NCBI GenBank assembly: GCA_050952935.1 | Contig: JBMNLS010000002.1 | Span: 868,001-932,000, forward strand | DNA: 64,000 bases | Source: UBA6115 sp050952935 | Lineage (GTDB): Bacteria > Bacillota > Clostridia > Christensenellales > Aristaeellaceae | Direction: 5' to 3' | Shown: one piece after another, positions 51,834 to 58,507 of the stretch | Layout of the letters: each line of letters begins with the position of its first letter | How positions within the stretch are numbered: position 1 is the first letter of the stretch | Program-made: the position numbers and the translations under genes | Notes under the pieces: model-generated | What the model was told of the DNA's origin: nothing | The model's database searches: none | Seen by the model: the letters and a program-made list of their open reading frames with translations, nothing else

Positions 51834-52818
51834 TTTCTTCTCTCGCTGCTTCGTAAGTTTCATAGGCGCTGACGATGCGCTGCACCAGATCGTTGCGCAC
51901 CACGTCATCCCGGCTGAGCCTGACAATCCGGATGCCTTCCACATCCTTGAGCACATCAAGCGCTATTAACAGCCCGGAACGCTTGGCGTGGGGAAGGTCG
52001 ATCTGGGAAGGGTCGCCATTGACCACGCATTTGGCATTGCGTCCCATGCGGGTTAGGAACATCTTCATCTGTTCAGGGGTAGCGTTTTGCGCTTCATCCA
52101 GGATGATAAAGGCATCGTTGAGCGTTCGTCCGCGCATAAAGGCCAGGGGCGCCACCTCAATGGCGCTGCGCTCTACATAGCGCTGATAAGCTTCCAATCC
52201 TAGGATTTCAAACAGCGCGTCATACAGCGGCCTGAGGTAGGGATCCACCTTCTGGGCCATGTCGCCGGGGAGAAAGCCCAGCTTTTCACCCGCTTCGACA
52301 GCGGGACGGGTCAAAATCAGCCGCTCCACTTCCTTGTTGCGCAGGGCAACGGCTGCCATAGCCATGGCCAGAAAGGTTTTTCCTGTGCCTGCCGGTCCTA
52401 CAGAGAAAGTAAGGCCGCTGCTTCTAACAGCATGAACATACTCACGCTGCCCAGGTGTTTTGCACTTGATTTTCTTGCCCCTGTAGGTATAGGCAACCAC
52501 ATCGCCTACGCTGTCCTGCACCTGAGGGATGGCGCCTTTGCGGGCCATCTGGATAAGGTAGCGGATTTTTCCGGCCTCAAGCGGCTCGCCTGCTTCTATG
52601 ATTCGAAGCATTTCAGTGATAACCAGCTCAGCAGTTTTTATGTTCTCGTTGTCCCCGATGATCTGCAGTTCGCCATCACGCAGGAAAACGCTTACGACCA
52701 ACTCTTCCTCCAGCACGCGGATATTCTGATCGTTCAGACCAAACAAAGCCACGCAGCTGTCAAAGGTATCCAGAGGCATTGACAAGTGGTGCAGCAACTC
52801 CTTTCCCATATCCCTCAT
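51826..52818 (-). CDS. phoH: PhoH-family P-loop ATPase
   Basis: A 330-residue PhoH-like ATPase, often linked to RNA metabolism alongside YbeY. The N-terminal KH-like region (CVALFGLNDQNIRVLEEELVV, about residues 22-42) precedes the P-loop FSVGPAGTGKTFLAMAMAAVAL (about 137), LTRPAVEAGEKLGFLPGDM and the Walker B stretch FIILDEAQNATPEQMKMFLTRMG (about 235). The start is uncertain: ATG at 52818 lies in the arm of a perfect 9-bp hairpin and ATG at 52809 is in the same structure. It is the first gene of the phoH-yqfF-ybeY/cdd-era-apbE operon. Confidence 0.95.
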   Translation of the reverse strand: MRDMGKELLHHLSMPLDTFDSCVALFGLNDQNIRVLEEELVVSVFLRDGELQIIGDNENIKTAELVITEMLRIIEAGEPLEAGKIRYLIQMARKGAIPQVQDSVGDVVAYTYRGKKIKCKTPGQREYVHAVRSSGLTFSVGPAGTGKTFLAMAMAAVALRNKEVERLILTRPAVEAGEKLGFLPGDMAQKVDPYLRPLYDALFEILGLEAYQRYVERSAIEVAPLAFMRGRTLNDAFIILDEAQNATPEQMKMFLTRMGRNAKCVVNGDPSQIDLPHAKRSGLLIALDVLKDVEGIRIVRLSRDDVVRNDLVQRIVSAYETYEAAREENV

Positions 52819-52832
52819 TAACCTGAGGGATA
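52809..52832 (-). promoter_or_regulatory. Perfect hairpin at the 5' end of the phoH transcript
   Basis: TATCCCTCA and TGAGGGATA form a 9-bp perfect stem with a six-base loop (52818-52823). With the promoter at 52839-52867 the transcript would begin right at the foot of this hairpin, which buries the first possible phoH start codons. Confidence 0.55.
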
Positions 52833-52838
52833 ATATGT

Positions 52839-52867
52839 ATCATACACTTTTTGCCAGCGATCCGCAA
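52839..52867 (-). promoter_or_regulatory. Promoter of the phoH operon
   Basis: On the minus strand -35 TTGCGG (52867-52862), a 17-base spacer and -10 TATGAT (52844-52839). Confidence 0.55.
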
Positions 52868-52950
52868 CAAAAGCAAGGCATTACAATCAATGATCGTGAA
52901 ATAGTTCGCGAAAGGGACGCGAAAGGGATTTAGATGCAAACAAAAAATGC

Positions 52951-52979
52951 TTGCATCAAAAACGGAGATATGGTATCAT
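52951..52979 (+). promoter_or_regulatory. rpsT promoter
   Basis: -35 TTGCAT (52951-52956), a 17-base spacer and -10 TATCAT (52974-52979), about 37 bases before the TTG start. Confidence 0.6.
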
Positions 52980-53016
52980 TAATTTTGCTATTCTGGAAGT
53001 CAGGAGGTGAAACGAG

Positions 53017-53280
53017 TTGGCCAACATTAGATCCGCACAGAAACGCATGCGCTCTGACAAGAGAAAGAATCTGCGCAACCGCATGGTGAAAACCGGCGTT
53101 AAAACCGCCGTTAAAAAGTATACCCTTGCCCTGGGGAACGACCTGCAGGCAGCCCCTGCCGCCATGGGCGCCGCGTCTTCAGCGCTTGACAAAGCGGTGT
53201 CCAAGGGCGTGATGCACAAGAACACCGCAAACCGCAAAAAAGCCCGCATGGCAAAAGCTTTGTTCAAGGCGCAGGCCTAA
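53017..53280 (+). CDS. rpsT: 30S ribosomal protein S20
   Basis: An 87-residue basic protein of the small subunit. ANIRSAQKRMRSDKRKNLRNR and the C-terminal KGVMHKNTANRKKARMAKAL are the S20 signature. The start is TTG at 53017, behind GGAGGTGAAACGAG; a weak start codon is common for S20, whose synthesis is autoregulated in E. coli. It is a single-gene unit with its own promoter and terminator, between the two minus-strand operons. Confidence 0.96.
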   Translation: MANIRSAQKRMRSDKRKNLRNRMVKTGVKTAVKKYTLALGNDLQAAPAAMGAASSALDKAVSKGVMHKNTANRKKARMAKALFKAQA

Positions 53281-53302
53281 AACAATAAACCACCCCCCAA
53301 AT

Positions 53303-53328
53303 GCCGCAAAACGCGGCTTTTCTTTTTT
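53303..53328 (+). terminator. rpsT terminator
   Basis: GCCGC (53303-53307) pairs with GCGGC (53313-53317), followed by a T-rich tract (TTTTCTTTTTT). The remaining bases to 53487 show no gene. Confidence 0.8.
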
Positions 53329-53487
53329 GTATTTACGGGATGAGATGCGCTTGATCCAACTTAATAATGCCCATGGCGGAGCGCTTGATTGGTGTAGCAA
53401 TCCGCCATGGGATAAATGCTAAGTCATAACAAATGCGTGAAGAACATCCATGCTCTGTTTAAAATGAGATCATTACCGTTGTTTTTC

Positions 53488-54399
53488 TTAAGCGCTCATG
53501 CTGCCGGCGATTTGCGCAGCCAGCTTCACATTGTTAAACACAAGCTGGATATTCGACTTTAGTGAGTCGCCCCCAGTGAGCGTCACAACACGGGAAAGCA
53601 GATAAGGGGTGACTTCTTTTCCGCTGATGCCGTCTCTGTCCGCTTCATGAAGCGCCTGCTGAATGGCTCCGTTGATGATATCCTCGGGCATGGCGTATTC
53701 ATCGGGGATGGGGTTGGCAATGAGCATTCCCCCGGGATAGTTCATGTCCCGCTGGGCACGAATCATGGCTGCGATGTCTTCCGGACTATCCGCCCGGTCA
53801 TTGACCGCAAAACCGCTTTTGCTGGTGTAAAACGCGGGCAGTTCATCGGTCTGGTAACCAATGACAGGCACGCCTTTTGTTTCCAGGTATTCCAGAGTGA
53901 GGCCTAAATCCAGGATGCTTTTGGCACCGGCACAGACAACGGCCACAGGGGTCATGGCCAACTCCTCCAGGTCTGCGGAGATATCCATGGTGGTTTCGGC
54001 GCCTCGATGAACACCACCCACCCCGCCGGTGGCAAAGACCTTGATGCCTGCCATGGCGGCGATGATCATGGTGGCGGCTACAGTGGTAGCGCCATCCTGC
54101 TTGCGCGCAACCAGCAGCGGCAGATCCCTGCGGCTGGCTTTTTTGACAGCCAGGCCGATTTTGCCGAGGTATTCAATTTGCTCCTCGGTCAATCCAGCGC
54201 AAAGCTTTCCACCGATCACAGCGATGGTAGCAGGCTCCGCACCGTTTTCCCGGGCGATCTGTTCGCACATCAGCGCGGTTTCCACATTCTGTGGATAGGG
54301 CATGCCATGGCTGATAATGGTGCTTTCAAGGGCAATAATCGGCTTTCCTTCTTCCAAAGCTTTTTTTACTGCGGGGGACAAGCAAAGATGCTTATTCAT
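53488..54399 (-). CDS. psuG: Pseudouridine-5'-phosphate glycosidase
   Basis: A 303-residue lyase that splits pseudouridine-5'-phosphate into uracil and ribose-5-phosphate. PIIALESTIISHGMPYPQN (about residue 21), DGATTVAATMIIAAMAGIKVFATGG (about 103, Lys forming the ring-opened adduct) and GGVGGVHRGAETTMDISADL are the IndA/PsuG signature. The ATG at 54399 follows GAGGAG and overlaps psuK by eight bases. It works directly after PsuK in pseudouridine salvage. It is the last gene of the long ruv-queA-psuKG run. Confidence 0.95.
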   Translation of the reverse strand: MNKHLCLSPAVKKALEEGKPIIALESTIISHGMPYPQNVETALMCEQIARENGAEPATIAVIGGKLCAGLTEEQIEYLGKIGLAVKKASRRDLPLLVARKQDGATTVAATMIIAAMAGIKVFATGGVGGVHRGAETTMDISADLEELAMTPVAVVCAGAKSILDLGLTLEYLETKGVPVIGYQTDELPAFYTSKSGFAVNDRADSPEDIAAMIRAQRDMNYPGGMLIANPIPDEYAMPEDIINGAIQQALHEADRDGISGKEVTPYLLSRVVTLTGGDSLKSNIQLVFNNVKLAAQIAGSMSA

Positions 54400-55255
54400 C
54401 GTTTTCACTCCTCTTTTTGCTTTCTAAAAATTGTGTAGCGGCCAGAAGGCCGGCATGGGCAGCTTCGCGGGGACTTGCTTTTTTCATAATGGCGCGGGCC
54501 AAGCCTGCGGCCATCGCGTCACCGGCGCCGGTGGTGGGCACATCCATGGGCTTGTCAACGGATAGATAGCCACATTCCCCGTTGCCGGCATAGTATACAC
54601 CATCCCGGCCCAGGGAGATATACACTTGCTCAGTCCCATGATCAAGGAACCATTTGGCGGCGTCTGGGATATCGGGAAGGCCGCTGAGCGCCAGCGCTTC
54701 CATGGCGTTTGGTTTGATTGCTGTCAAGGATGATAAAACAGGGAGAAGCCGCAAGCCTTTTTCGCAGCTGACCGGATCCGCCAGGATAGGGGATAAGACC
54801 AGACGTGGAATAGCCTTGATGGCTTCTTCCGGCAGATTGGCGTCAATCACACATAAATCAAAATCTGCTTTTAATATCTCGTTTTTTGATTCAAGATAAT
54901 CGGGGTTCACGAGATTAAGAGCCGACATATCATTGATGGCCGAGGTCATGCTGCCGTCCAGGCTGTGAATGGCCATGTAGCTTGGAGAGGCGGAATGGGT
55001 CATGAGAGCGTGTGATATGTCAATACCGCTGAAATGACAGGCATTTTTTGCCAGGCTGGCAAACAGGTCATCGCCAAGGAGGGTGAGGAAATATACCTTC
55101 ACCCCCGATTCAGAAAGTTTGGACGCGATATTGTAGCCTACCCCGCCCACAGACAGGCGAATATTGCCAGGCAGCGAATCTCCAGAACGGAAGGCGCCTG
55201 AGGGTGTTCCCAGGATATCGATGTTCATGCCGCCGATAACCAAAGCTTTTTTCAT
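54392..55255 (-). CDS. psuK: Pseudouridine kinase (PfkB family)
   Basis: A 287-residue PfkB-type carbohydrate kinase. VIGGMNIDILGTPSGAFRSGDSLPGNIRLSVGGVGYNIA (residues about 6-45) and the C-terminal DVPTTGAGDAMAAGLARAIM (about 238, anion hole and catalytic Asp) are characteristic. GGMNIDI and the partner psuG mark it as the pseudouridine-specific branch. The ATG overlaps the queA stop by four bases. The pseudouridine may come from turnover of tRNA and rRNA. Confidence 0.9.
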   Translation of the reverse strand: MKKALVIGGMNIDILGTPSGAFRSGDSLPGNIRLSVGGVGYNIASKLSESGVKVYFLTLLGDDLFASLAKNACHFSGIDISHALMTHSASPSYMAIHSLDGSMTSAINDMSALNLVNPDYLESKNEILKADFDLCVIDANLPEEAIKAIPRLVLSPILADPVSCEKGLRLLPVLSSLTAIKPNAMEALALSGLPDIPDAAKWFLDHGTEQVYISLGRDGVYYAGNGECGYLSVDKPMDVPTTGAGDAMAAGLARAIMKKASPREAAHAGLLAATQFLESKKRSENDE

Positions 55256-56292
55256 AGGATTAGCCTATCTCCAATCAACATACAGTCGCCAAAGCTGAAG
55301 AATCGGTATTCTTTGCTGACAGCTTCATCATAGGCATCCAAGGCGTTTTCAAGGTCCATAAAGGCGGACACCAGCATCAGCAGCGTGCTTTCCGGCAGGT
55401 GGAAGTTGGTGAGCAGCAGATCACAGGCTTTAAAATGATGGCCGGGCTTGATGAAAATATCGGTCATGCCTGTTCCGGGATGTACCAGCCCTTGATCATC
55501 AGCCACCGTTTCCATGGTGCGCAGGGAGGTGGTACCCACGCAGAGGATTCTGCCGCCCCGCGCCCGCGCTTGGTTGATGCGCTGGACCGCTTCCTCCGTT
55601 ATCTCATAATATTCCTCATGCATCACATGATCTTCCAGGTTTTCTGCCTTGACAGGGCGGAAGGTGCCCAAGCCCACATGCAGCAGAATGGGGATGATGT
55701 GGACACCTTTATCCTCAATGGCTTTTAAAATCTGTGGCGTGAAATGCAGCCCAGCGGTGGGGGCTGCAGCGCTGCCGGAAAACCTGGCGTAAACCGTTTG
55801 ATAGCGGCTGCCGTCCTCCAGCTTTTCATGGATATAGGGAGGCAGGGGCATCTGGCCCAAGGCATCCAGGATTTCCTCAAACATGCCCTGATAATCAAAC
55901 TGCACAACGCGCCCGCCAAAGTCTGTGTTGTCCAGCACCCGGGCAGTTAAAACGCCCTGGCCGAAGACGATCCGGGCGCCTGTTTTCAGCCGTCTTCCCG
56001 GCCGCACCAAGGCTTCCCAGCTGTCTTTTGTGAGGCGTTTCAGCAGCAGCACCTCACAGGGAATACCGCTGTCTTCCTTTAGGCCAATTAATCTGGCCGG
56101 GATGACCTTGGTATGGTTGATGACCACCGCGTCACCCGGTTTTAGAAAGGCAGGCAAATCATAAAAATACCGATGCTCCCGCTTTCTATCCTGCCGGTTG
56201 CAAACCAGCATGCGGCTAGCATCCCTGGGGGTGATGGGCGTCTGGGCAATTAGGCGCTCTGGCAGCTCATAGAAAAAATCATGGGTTTTCAT
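55252..56292 (-). CDS. queA: S-adenosylmethionine:tRNA ribosyltransferase-isomerase QueA
   Basis: A 346-residue enzyme of queuosine synthesis that moves the ribosyl group of SAM to preQ1 at the tRNA wobble position. FFYELPERLIAQTPITPRDASRML (residue 5), VVINHTKVIPARLIG (about 58), PTAGLHFTPQILKAI (about 175), HVGLGTFRPVKAENLEDHVMHEEYYEI (about 195) and LTNFHLPESTLLMLVSAF (about 297) are all standard. The ATG at 56292 overlaps ruvB by 14 bases. tgt, its usual neighbour in Bacillota, is not in the window. Confidence 0.95.
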   Translation of the reverse strand: MKTHDFFYELPERLIAQTPITPRDASRMLVCNRQDRKREHRYFYDLPAFLKPGDAVVINHTKVIPARLIGLKEDSGIPCEVLLLKRLTKDSWEALVRPGRRLKTGARIVFGQGVLTARVLDNTDFGGRVVQFDYQGMFEEILDALGQMPLPPYIHEKLEDGSRYQTVYARFSGSAAAPTAGLHFTPQILKAIEDKGVHIIPILLHVGLGTFRPVKAENLEDHVMHEEYYEITEEAVQRINQARARGGRILCVGTTSLRTMETVADDQGLVHPGTGMTDIFIKPGHHFKACDLLLTNFHLPESTLLMLVSAFMDLENALDAYDEAVSKEYRFFSFGDCMLIGDRLIL

Positions 56293-57340
56293 CAAAAAAG
56301 GCCACCTGTTGGGTGCTCGCTTCTGTTTTTTGATCATCATTGCCCGGGAAAGGACGGTTTAAGTGCTGGTAGGCAAGCGCTGTCGCTATCCTGCCCCGGG
56401 GGGTGCGGTGAATAAACCCCAGCTGGAGCAGATAGGGCTCATACACATCTTCTATGGTCAGCGCGTCTTCGCCGGTGGCGGCGGCCAGGGTATCAAGACC
56501 AACCGGACCGCCGGAAAATTTTTCGATCATGGTGAGAAGCACCGTACGGTCCACCCGGTCAAGGCCCAGATGATCAACATCCAGCAGCTTTAGCCCCGCA
56601 TCAGCCACCTGTTTTGTGATTTTGCCATCGGCTTTTACCTGGGCATAATCCCTGACACGCTTGAGCATGCGGTTGGCGATGCGGGGGGTGCCGCGGCTGC
56701 GGCGGGCAATTTCAATGATGCCCTCGTCATCCGCTGGCATGCCCAAAAGGCTGGCAGATCGGTGCAGAATGCTGGCCAAGTCTTCAGGCGAATAGAGCTC
56801 CAGCCGGAACATCATGCCGAAGCGATCACGCAGGGGGGCTGAGAGCTGCCCGGCCCTGGTCGTGGCGCCGATGAGGGTGAAACGGGGGAGTTCCAGGCGC
56901 ATAGACCGGGCGGTTGGCCCCTTGCCAATCATAATATCCAGCGCAAAGTCCTCCATGGCCGGATAAAGCACCTCTTCCACGGCACGGGAAAGGCGATGAA
57001 TTTCATCAATAAACAAGACATCCCCGGCGTTCAAATTGGTGAGAATGGAGGCTAAATCGCCGGGGCGATCAATGGCGGGGCCTGATGTGACGCGGATATT
57101 TTGCCCCATTTCAGCGGCCACGATGCAGGCCAGGGTAGTTTTGCCAAGGCCGGGCGGGCCATAGAGCAGCATGTGATCCAGCGCGTCACGTCTTTTGAGC
57201 GCCGCCTTGATGTAGACGTTCAGATTATCCTTGACTTTGTCCTGGCCCACATATTCCCGCAACACCCGGGGACGCAGGGAAATGTCGGTCTCCCGGTCTT
57301 CATCCCGCTGGTCTGACATCATCAGTCTTTCATCCTGCAT
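56279..57340 (-). CDS. ruvB: Holliday junction branch migration helicase RuvB
   Basis: A 353-residue AAA+ motor. LRPRVLREYVGQDKVKDNL (about residue 22), Walker A LYGPPGLGKTTLA (about 59), Walker B FIDEIHRLSRAVEEVLYPAMED (about 108), sensor 1 IGATTRAG and sensor 2 GTPRIANRMLKRVRDYA (about 215) are intact. The C-terminal winged helix has TPRGRIATALAYQHL (about 312). It drives branch migration with RuvA. Three bases separate it from ruvA. Confidence 0.97.
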   Translation of the reverse strand: MQDERLMMSDQRDEDRETDISLRPRVLREYVGQDKVKDNLNVYIKAALKRRDALDHMLLYGPPGLGKTTLACIVAAEMGQNIRVTSGPAIDRPGDLASILTNLNAGDVLFIDEIHRLSRAVEEVLYPAMEDFALDIMIGKGPTARSMRLELPRFTLIGATTRAGQLSAPLRDRFGMMFRLELYSPEDLASILHRSASLLGMPADDEGIIEIARRSRGTPRIANRMLKRVRDYAQVKADGKITKQVADAGLKLLDVDHLGLDRVDRTVLLTMIEKFSGGPVGLDTLAAATGEDALTIEDVYEPYLLQLGFIHRTPRGRIATALAYQHLNRPFPGNDDQKTEASTQQVAFFDENP

Positions 57341-57343
57341 GGC

Positions 57344-57955
57344 TTACCCTTTCATCATCCCGCGCAGAGCCAGGCGCACCAGATCGTCCGCTTTATCCCC
57401 GGCGCCCTGTTGGTGCGCTTTGGAAATGGCCATCGTGGCCTCACTTTGGCTGTATCCCAGCCCCTGAAGGGCTAAGATGGCCTCACTGATGGCATCACCA
57501 GCGGCGGAGGCGCTTTCAAAACCGGGGATATTGACGGAGAAAGCGGCGCTGTCCTTGCTGAGGCGGTCCTTTAGCTCCAGGGCAATGCGCTGTGCTGTTT
57601 TCTTTCCAACGCCGGGCGCCCTTGAAAGCGTCTGAATATCCTCGGTGAGAATGGCCAGGGTCAGGTCTTTTAACGGCATGCTGTTAAGCACATTCAGCGC
57701 CGTTCTTGGCCCGATGCCCGATACCGCGTTCAGGCTAAGGAACATGCTGCGCTCCTCCTTTGAGGCAAAGCCAAACAGCTCCAGCGCGTCCTCCCTGACG
57801 CTAAGCCAGGTATAAACGCGCACATATTCCCCCTTGGGCGGAACCATGGCAAGCGCCGCCTGGGTACACATAATCTGGTAGCCCACCCCCTGAACGCTGA
57901 GCACCAGCTCATTGGCTTGTTTTTCCGTAACCTGTCCTTCAATAAAGGCGTACAT
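57344..57955 (-). CDS. ruvA: Holliday junction DNA helicase subunit RuvA
   Basis: A 203-residue protein that holds the four-way junction as a tetramer. An OB domain (1-65), tandem HhH motifs (about 70-140: LNAVSGIGPRTALNVLNSM, LSRAPGVGKKTAQRIALELKDRL) and a C-terminal RuvB-binding three-helix domain (about 155-203: ISEAILALQGLGYSQSEATMAI) are complete. It lies between ruvC and ruvB. Confidence 0.96.
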   Translation of the reverse strand: MYAFIEGQVTEKQANELVLSVQGVGYQIMCTQAALAMVPPKGEYVRVYTWLSVREDALELFGFASKEERSMFLSLNAVSGIGPRTALNVLNSMPLKDLTLAILTEDIQTLSRAPGVGKKTAQRIALELKDRLSKDSAAFSVNIPGFESASAAGDAISEAILALQGLGYSQSEATMAISKAHQQGAGDKADDLVRLALRGMMKG

Positions 57956-57966
57956 GCTTAACCTCG

Positions 57967-58464
57967 TTATTTCATAATGTGCAAATCGCCAAACCGGCCT
58001 GATTGATAATGCGTCAGCGCGGCTGCCACTGCGTCCGCCGCGTCATCCGGTTGGATAATTGCGGGAAGCTTAAGCAGCAGCTGAATCATCCGCTGCACCT
58101 GCTGCTTATCCGCCTTGCCATAGCCCACCACCGCCTGCTTGATTTGCATAGGGGTGTATTCGTAGAGCGCCTGGGTATACCGGGCACATCTGGCAATGGC
58201 CACACCACGGGCAGCGCCCACGGTGAAGGCTGTGGTAACGTTTTTCGCGAAAAAAAGCTGTTCAAACACAATCGCGGCAGGCTGATAGTGGGCGATCAAG
58301 GCTTCCACCTGCTTGTCAATCAGCGTGAGGCGGCGGGGCAGCGTATCCTCGGGCACCGTTTGAATAATGCCGGCGGCTACAAATTCAGGCGCGTTAGCCT
58401 CTCCTTCAATCACGCCCCAGCCCATGGTGGCCAGACCCGGGTCAATGCCCATGATGCGCATCAT
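57967..58464 (-). CDS. ruvC: Holliday junction resolvase RuvC
   Basis: A 165-residue RNase H-fold endonuclease. The first catalytic Asp is in MGIDPGLATMGWGVIE (residue 7), the Glu in AIVFEQLFFAKNVTTA (about 68), and the last acidic pair in IIQPDDAADAVAAALTHYQ (about 138-141). It cuts crossed DNA strands symmetrically. It follows the nuclease-SNF2 gene by 43 bases in the same direction, and is followed by ruvA. Confidence 0.96.
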   Translation of the reverse strand: MMRIMGIDPGLATMGWGVIEGEANAPEFVAAGIIQTVPEDTLPRRLTLIDKQVEALIAHYQPAAIVFEQLFFAKNVTTAFTVGAARGVAIARCARYTQALYEYTPMQIKQAVVGYGKADKQQVQRMIQLLLKLPAIIQPDDAADAVAAALTHYQSGRFGDLHIMK

Positions 58465-58507
58465 ATGCCTCCTTACCGGAAAATCTTACGGCATGACAGG
58501 CCGAATG

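Noticed and set aside
51834..51959. Upstream extension of the 7TM-HD gene
   Set aside because: The extra 42 codons overlap the phoH coding region in another frame, and the ATG at 51833 begins the conserved protein.
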